64,000 bases of DNA from Wurfbainia villosa (taxonomy: Eukaryota; Streptophyta; Magnoliopsida; Zingiberales; Zingiberaceae). Where the stretch lies: positions 18,213,153 through 18,277,152 of the forward strand of contig CM045998.1 in NCBI GenBank assembly GCA_025175895.1, in the 5' to 3' direction. Position numbers and translations under genes: made by a program. Below are positions 59,267-64,000 of this stretch, piece after piece (within the stretch, counting starts at the first letter, position 1; the number at the start of each line of letters is the position of its first letter). Under the pieces are notes generated by a model, which saw only the letters and a list, made by a program, of their open reading frames with translations, was not told the DNA's origin and made no database searches.

Positions 59267-60040
59267 CACTACAAAAATACATTGAAATAGTGACAAATTT
59301 TTGCAACAAAAAAAATTTATTGCAAATCTACAACTAATTTGGCGATGAATTAATAAATCATCACTAATTAGTAACGAAATTTGCAACAAAAAATATTTGA
59401 TCACAAAATTAGCAATAAATTATGTATTCGTCGTAAATTTTCCAACAAATCAATTTTTGTCGCCAAATCCATCGCAAACTATGCGACGAACATACCTTTC
59501 ATTAACAAATCTGCGATAAAAAATCAAATTTGTTCTAAAATTTGTGACGAAATTAAAAATTCATTGTAAAATTTGCGACGAAAATGGATTCGTCGCAACA
59601 TTTGCGACGAAAAATGATTCGTGGTAAATTTTGCAACAAAATCTCCAACAAAATATTTTCGTCCCTTATTTGAATTTTTTTTTGGAAAAATCATGATGAT
59701 ATGTGGCATCGTCCACCAGTCGACTGGTGATACTGTAGCAGACAATAGAATATTTTTTAGCCAACTGGTCAATCGACTGACCCAACGTAAGTCGACTGAT
59801 GGTCCAGAATTTTACAACGAAAATATATTTTTGTCACCAGATCTGTGATTAAAAAAAAATTCAGCAAAAAATTCTAGATCTTCAGTCAACTGGTAATACT
59901 GTTGGCGACTGTTATTGTCATGAATATTTACCAAATTTAGCGATGAATTTTTATTTTCGTCCAATTTTTGCAACGACTTATTTGCAACGAAAATAATTTC
60001 GTTGCAAAATTTATCGCAAAATTCTTATATTTTTGTAGTT
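59267..60040. mobile_element. Non-autonomous CACTA MITE (774 bp)
   Basis: The left end CACTACAAAAATA and right end TATTTTTGTAGTT form the terminal inverted repeats (last base changed from G). The 3-bp TSD CTT (59264-59266 and 60041-60043) is the CACTA hallmark. The interior is packed with TTTGCGACGAAA / TTCGTCGCAAAT words in both orientations, as in sub-terminal repeats. It also contains CAGTCGACTGG-like words at about 59717-59800. ORFs at 59381-59569 and 59621-59848 are by-products. Confidence 0.8.
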
Positions 60041-60394
60041 CTTTCTTTTTGTTTACATTTTTCTATTGATTTTTGAAGTTCTCTGACACAAAAATTTATA
60101 ATGAAATTATAACATCTATAAACATATGTTGAAAATAATTAATACTAGTTGTAACTCAATAGACTTTCAATAGTTACATAAAACTTTCCAAGTATGAGGT
60201 GCCATCCCATGAGGAATGGGTTGTATTGCAATAAACTCTTCTAGTGGAGTATTTGAATCATAAGATGTAACTTTCGCTTCAGTCCTACACCGTCTCCTCG
60301 CGGCACCTATCATTTGTATTATAACTCTTCTATGGTGATTGGGGATACAAAAACGTGCCTATAAACATAAAATAAAATATGTTCATGCTTTAAA

Positions 60395-61749
60395 TATTAG
60401 TGCAGAGAGCATCACTCCTTAGTTTTGATGTATGAACCATATTTTAAAGTTAGGAATTACTTATATTTTAATATGCGTGTTAAGTGTGCAGCCATAACAG
60501 GAAGTCCTAGTAGGTCAAGTTGACCAGATACTAGGCACATTGAGTAAAAGTCCTAGTAGATCGTGTTGACCGGATACTAGGAAGAGGGTTTAACAGATCA
60601 GGAGGACTGGACACCAGACAGGAAGTCCAGATGGATCGTGTGGACTGGACATCTAGCAGAAGATCTATTGGGTCAGGAGACCGAACAACCAGAATGAAGC
60701 CCAACTAGGTTAGGGAGACCGGACAGCTAGCGGGAAGCCCTGGTGTGTTGATGCCAAGAATGGTAAGTCCGATTGGACAGCTAGTAGGTAAGCCTCGAGT
60801 AAAGAGGTGAAGTCGAATCCTCTGTAGGGGGACAAGATAGGCGTCGATCCGATGGATAGTCCGTGTGGGACTAAGAAGTCGAGATCGGGCAATATTACTA
60901 CTATCATTCCTTTTCATACTATGTATTTTGACTAATCTCATTTTATAGGTTTCTAGTCGACTGTGATGTTTCCAACCGACTCAGACCCAATCGGCTGGGT
61001 GTGGTCCAATCGACTAGATACCCAATTGGCAATACAGGTTGGTGATCGACTGAAGATTTGACGACTGAGATGGCAAGAATTCCAGTCGACTAGGGAGGTC
61101 TAGTCGACTAGGATATGAAATTTCCACGACTGCAGAGGAGCGAAGTCAGACGACCTGGAGTCGACTCGAAAGGTTGAAATACCAAATTGACAGGTTGATT
61201 TGGAATCGACTGGAGGGTGTTCCAGTCGACTGAAAAAGGCCTATATAAGAAATGGATAGCCAAGTTCGAAAATAAGAACTCCAATACCTCGAAGTGTTGT
61301 TGCCAACATCCCTTGTCCACAAAAACTCCTACATGCCAACCTTTCACTAGTCTGACACTCCGAGCTACATCGTCATCAACAAAGTGTCGATATAATAATT
61401 GTTTATTGCTTTCTCTTACTTTTACTTCATTTCAAGAGGATAGGTGACTTGTACCTTATCCTCTATTCTTTGTAAAGAGCGAAACCCTCCGACATCGAGA
61501 GTTCTCGATTCGGAAGTGATTTAGTGGATTTCCCATCGAGGTGACTCTTAGAGAGTCACGGGCCTTGGAGTAGCAACCCAGCTAGGGTTGTGAACCAAGT
61601 AAAAGATCTTGTGCATTTTACTTTACTTAATTTACATTTTCGCTACATAACTTGATTTTGTTAAAAGATAAGAAAAGTTTTAAAAGATAAAGAAAAATTC
61701 ATATTCTCTAAGATTCATCCCCCCTCTCTCGGGAACTCACGATCCTATA
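60395..61749 (+). mobile_element. Solo LTR, copia type
   Basis: It begins TATTAGTGCAGAGAGCATC and ends ACGATCCTATA (probably from TG...CA). The flanks TTAAA (60390-60394) and TAAAA (61750-61754) agree in four of five bases. A run of CAGTCGACTG variants (60955-61230) ends directly at the TATA box CTATATAAG (about 61233). R/U5 wording such as GGGTTGTGAACCAAGTAAAA lies at about 61585 and CCCCCCTCTCTCGGG at about 61718. The U3 start has repeated CAGGAAGTCC and GACCAGATAC phrases. Confidence 0.7.
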
Positions 61750-62454
61750 TAAAATTCAAATTTGAAATTAAACACTTATTGACTTACAGTAACAAGTTTA
61801 CATGCATCATTCAAGAGATTTGTCGGTATTTTTCTCCAATCTAAAAAGTTTAGGAGCAACACAAGTCCATTCTGTGCAATAGTTCCAATACAATTTGCAA
61901 GTGTCGGTTGTAGATCACCGTAAGGTTGTCCCTTTCATTGAATTTCACTACTAGCACATGATCAGGATGTAATGCATGAATATCTAATAGTCTTCCACAT
62001 CTTCTTTGCTGAGTTTGGGATGAAGACATGACCTCATTTTCATCTGAAAAATATAATTTTCACTTGGTGTTGTAAAAATAATTCATTGTTCATATCCAAA
62101 AATATTTTTCACCTTGATCATTAACCTCCTTACTTTGTGTATCATTTTGTATCTCCAATGGTGAATGGGATGTTGTGTCTTGTGATCCATTTTAATCATC
62201 GACTCTTCTATTAATTGATTTTTCTCCCCTAAATTGTCGTTGGCTATTTTGGATTAGCTTTCACATTCTTTTGTTTGTCATTTTTTAATGTAACCTAAAA
62301 ATAACAATATAGAGATCAGTTACAAGTTAGTTACCTAAATAACAATAAAAATATAACAATATAAAGTTAACACCATGAGATTGCATCAAGATAAATTGAA
62401 GTGGATTTAGTGATCAATTGAAGTGGATTTAAAGCTAACAAGAATAGGAACAAT

Positions 62455-63626
62455 TGTTAGGGCAATCAACCCAAGTATGATCTTGGTTTTGATGTGTGTG
62501 TCAAAGAGTTTAAGTTAGGATGTCTTTGTTTTTGATGTGTGTGTTCAAGTTGTGCAGGACTTGGTGAATCACACATGAGTAGCTTGATGAAGCATTAGCA
62601 AGTTCACTCATCTCATGGCTTGGGTCCTTGAGTTAGTGAAGGATGGCATGGGGAGAAGCCATGAGTTTAGTGCATCCGAGGGACCGCCGGACGAGGAGCA
62701 ATAGAGTTAAGACAAAAGAAGCAGACTTCAGGGTAAGATGCGAAGGATGACACAGGGAGAAGTCATGAGCTTAGTGCATCTGAGGCAGGCCGAAGGAAGA
62801 GAGCTTTGATGGAAGACTCCATGGGAGATGAGAGTTGAGCGATTGTAACCCGGGACAAGGTAGTTCAACTTTGGTGAACTTGGCCAAATGGCTAAGGTCA
62901 AGTGTCGGATGCTTAAACATCTTTTGTTTGAGGTTTTACCCAATGACAGTCGACTAATCCAAGTCAACTGCTAGTTGACTGATGTCACCTAGGGTTTTGT
63001 GGCCTATCAGTTGACTGTCATACCTTGACAGTCGACTGTCATACCTTAATAGTTAACTGTTATAAGTGGACATGGGCACATAACCACTCGTAGACGATTG
63101 AGCAATCTACTGTTGACTTGATCAGTCAACTAATCAATATACCATTGGGTTGTGATGATCTTGGATCAGGCTTGTTCAGAAGAGAGCCTCCTCTCTATAA
63201 AAGGAGGCCTTGGGAGCCTTGACAAAGCTAATGCTTTCACTCTAAATACTCTCAAGATTCCCACAGTTTCTAAGTGTTTTTACTCATCTCTTCTCTAATT
63301 CTAATTATATTATCTTGTGAGAAGAGGAGTTTGTTATAAGAAGATTTTCTCCACCTTGTGTTGATCAAAAGGAGAAAATAGTGGAAGGTTGAAGGAGTGA
63401 TTCGCCTAACGGATTATCATGGACTAGTGGCAAGAGGTCGTGAACCATGTTAAAGGCTTGTGTTCTTATTGTCTTCTTTATTTTTATTTTAGCCTTAATT
63501 GTATTTATATTAGTATTATTATTATTCCGTTGTACTAACAAGTATGTAGGCAATCAAGTACGAACGAATTCCATCGAGCAACGATTAGGCTATTCATCCC
63601 TCCTAGTCGGGCCTTCGATCCTAACA
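62455..63626 (+). repeat. 5' LTR of the 62455 element
   Basis: 1172 bp, TGTTAGGGCAATCAACCC...GATCCTAACA. The U3 has AGTCGACTG variants at 62945-63130, then CTCTATAAAAGGAGGCC (TATA box about 63197). Confidence 0.85.
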
Positions 63627-63628
63627 AG

Positions 63629-63640
63629 TGGTACCAGAGT
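63629..63640 (+). other. PBS, initiator-Met type, of the 62455 element
   Basis: TGGTACCAGAGT, two differences from TGGTATCAGAGC, two bases after the LTR. Confidence 0.75.
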
Positions 63641-63683
63641 GAGGACCTTATCATCGGATTCATCACCGCGATAAGCACATCAA

Positions 63684-63986
63684 ATGCCCGGCATGAACAT
63701 TCACCCACCAAAGTTCGAAGGAGACTTTTCTTGGTGGAAGAAAAAAATGGAGGTATTCTTTGAAACCGATTTTGATATTATGATAATAATGAAAAATGGT
63801 TTCGAGGTATCCAAGGATGAAGACAATGAGCCGATAGAAAAATCAAGATGGACAAAAAAAGCAAAGAGAGGAACATCTAGCAAACTCAAAAGTCGAACAT
63901 CACCTTTTCAATGTGCTTCCTCAACAAGAAATAAATCGGATTGGAGAGTGCTTAAGTGCAAAGGAGATGTGGGAGAAGCTAATTGA
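63684..63986 (+). pseudogene. gag, frameshifted, continues past the window end in another frame
   Basis: 100 residues starting MPGMNIHPPKFEGDFSWWKK, with KKMEVFFETDFDIMIIMKNG and PIEKSRWTKK, nearly the same as the gag at 28435-27878. After the A-run at about 63853-63859 the frame slips, giving KAKRGTSSKLKSRTS, where the relative has REEHLANSKAKHH. In the shifted frame the expected reading resumes to the window edge. One indel in the A-run explains it. Confidence 0.8.
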
Positions 63987-64000
63987 GCTTCATGAGGGTA

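Larger units (their letters stand above)
58720..62281 (-). pseudogene. CACTA-type (Ptta/En-Spm, TNPA-like) transposon gene, broken
   Basis: Exons are visible with canonical splice sites on the minus strand. Exon A is 62281-62113 (starts MTNKRM, in-frame stops). Exon B is 62043-61788 (CAG|ATG, ACT|GTAAGT), with RRCGRLLDIHALHPDHVLVV and, after a frameshift, KGQPYGDLQPTLANCIGTIA and WRKIPTNLLNDACKL: the FNE-x-GQPxG...WRxVP block of the plant Ptta/En/Spm family (PF03004). Exon C is about 60363-60180, with FCIPNHHRRVIIQMIGAARR and PHGMAPHTWKVL. Exon D is 58988-58892, with KRGAPIDDEAI. Exon E runs from 58813, with LLKEVMDCHLQDKLERIQPI. A CACTA MITE and a solo LTR sit in two introns. Stops and frameshifts make it dead; the family binds or assists in CACTA transposition. 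Confidence 0.65.
62455..64000 (+). mobile_element. 5' LTR and gag start of a copia-type element, runs off window
   Basis: LTR 62455-63626, iMet-type PBS, then gag. LTR and gag are of the same family as the minus-strand element at 24322-29790. The left flank is ACAAT (62450-62454). Confidence 0.85.

Overview
This 64 kb window is plant nuclear DNA, most likely from a large, repeat-rich genome. Almost all of it is transposable elements nested in one another. I see no intact cellular gene, and no rRNA, tRNA or CRISPR array. Positions, target-site duplications (TSDs), splice sites and motifs were read by eye; no alignment or database search was run, so family names rest on recognisable motifs. The species cannot be named; a monocot is only a guess.

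Layout. 1-6273: 3' part of an Athila-like Ty3/gypsy element (partial 5' LTR, tRNA-Asp-type PBS, broken pol, PPT, 2.3 kb 3' LTR). 6274-11900: minus-strand genes, including a spliced coiled-coil gene with a 'putative gypsy-type transposon' domain (8127-10265), followed by a plus-strand LTR-like promoter and U5. I infer the 3' end of a Tat-like element with an antisense extra ORF. 12005-12545: GCATGC-rich minisatellite. 12796-13905: 45-bp minisatellite. It runs directly into a 159-bp satellite (13906-14205, 15259-15477, 22107-23190), which is split by a solo LTR (14206-15258) and a gag-only copia element (15478-22106). 23945-39197: a miniature TRIM-like retroelement of about 0.9 kb, inflated to 15 kb by a minus-strand gag-only copia (24322-29790) and a full-length copia with gag and pol (30068-38918). 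On both sides of the TRIM lie minus-strand gene fragments: fatty acyl-CoA reductase (FAR), and an RBP45/47-type RNA-binding protein next to it.

39621-54295: a copia 5' LTR plus gag, broken by a CACTA-type transposon start (41725). That transposon is split by another gag-only copia (42221-49211). Beyond it is a solo LTR (50408-54295) containing two further solo LTRs in opposite orientation. 54672-64000: a solo LTR, a 412-bp inverted-repeat MITE with a 9-bp TSD, a spliced but dead CACTA accessory gene (58720-62281) carrying a CACTA MITE and a solo LTR in its introns, and the 5' LTR and gag start of a copia that runs off the window.

Exact or near-exact TSDs give a relative order of insertion. 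The elements look dead or non-autonomous: three of the four complete copia elements carry gag but no pol, and the only one with pol has several lesions despite similar LTRs. The most unusual signal is a palindrome, CAGTCGACTG and variants. It is clustered upstream of the TATA box in most of the copia-type LTRs here and also occurs inside two CACTA-type DNA transposons.
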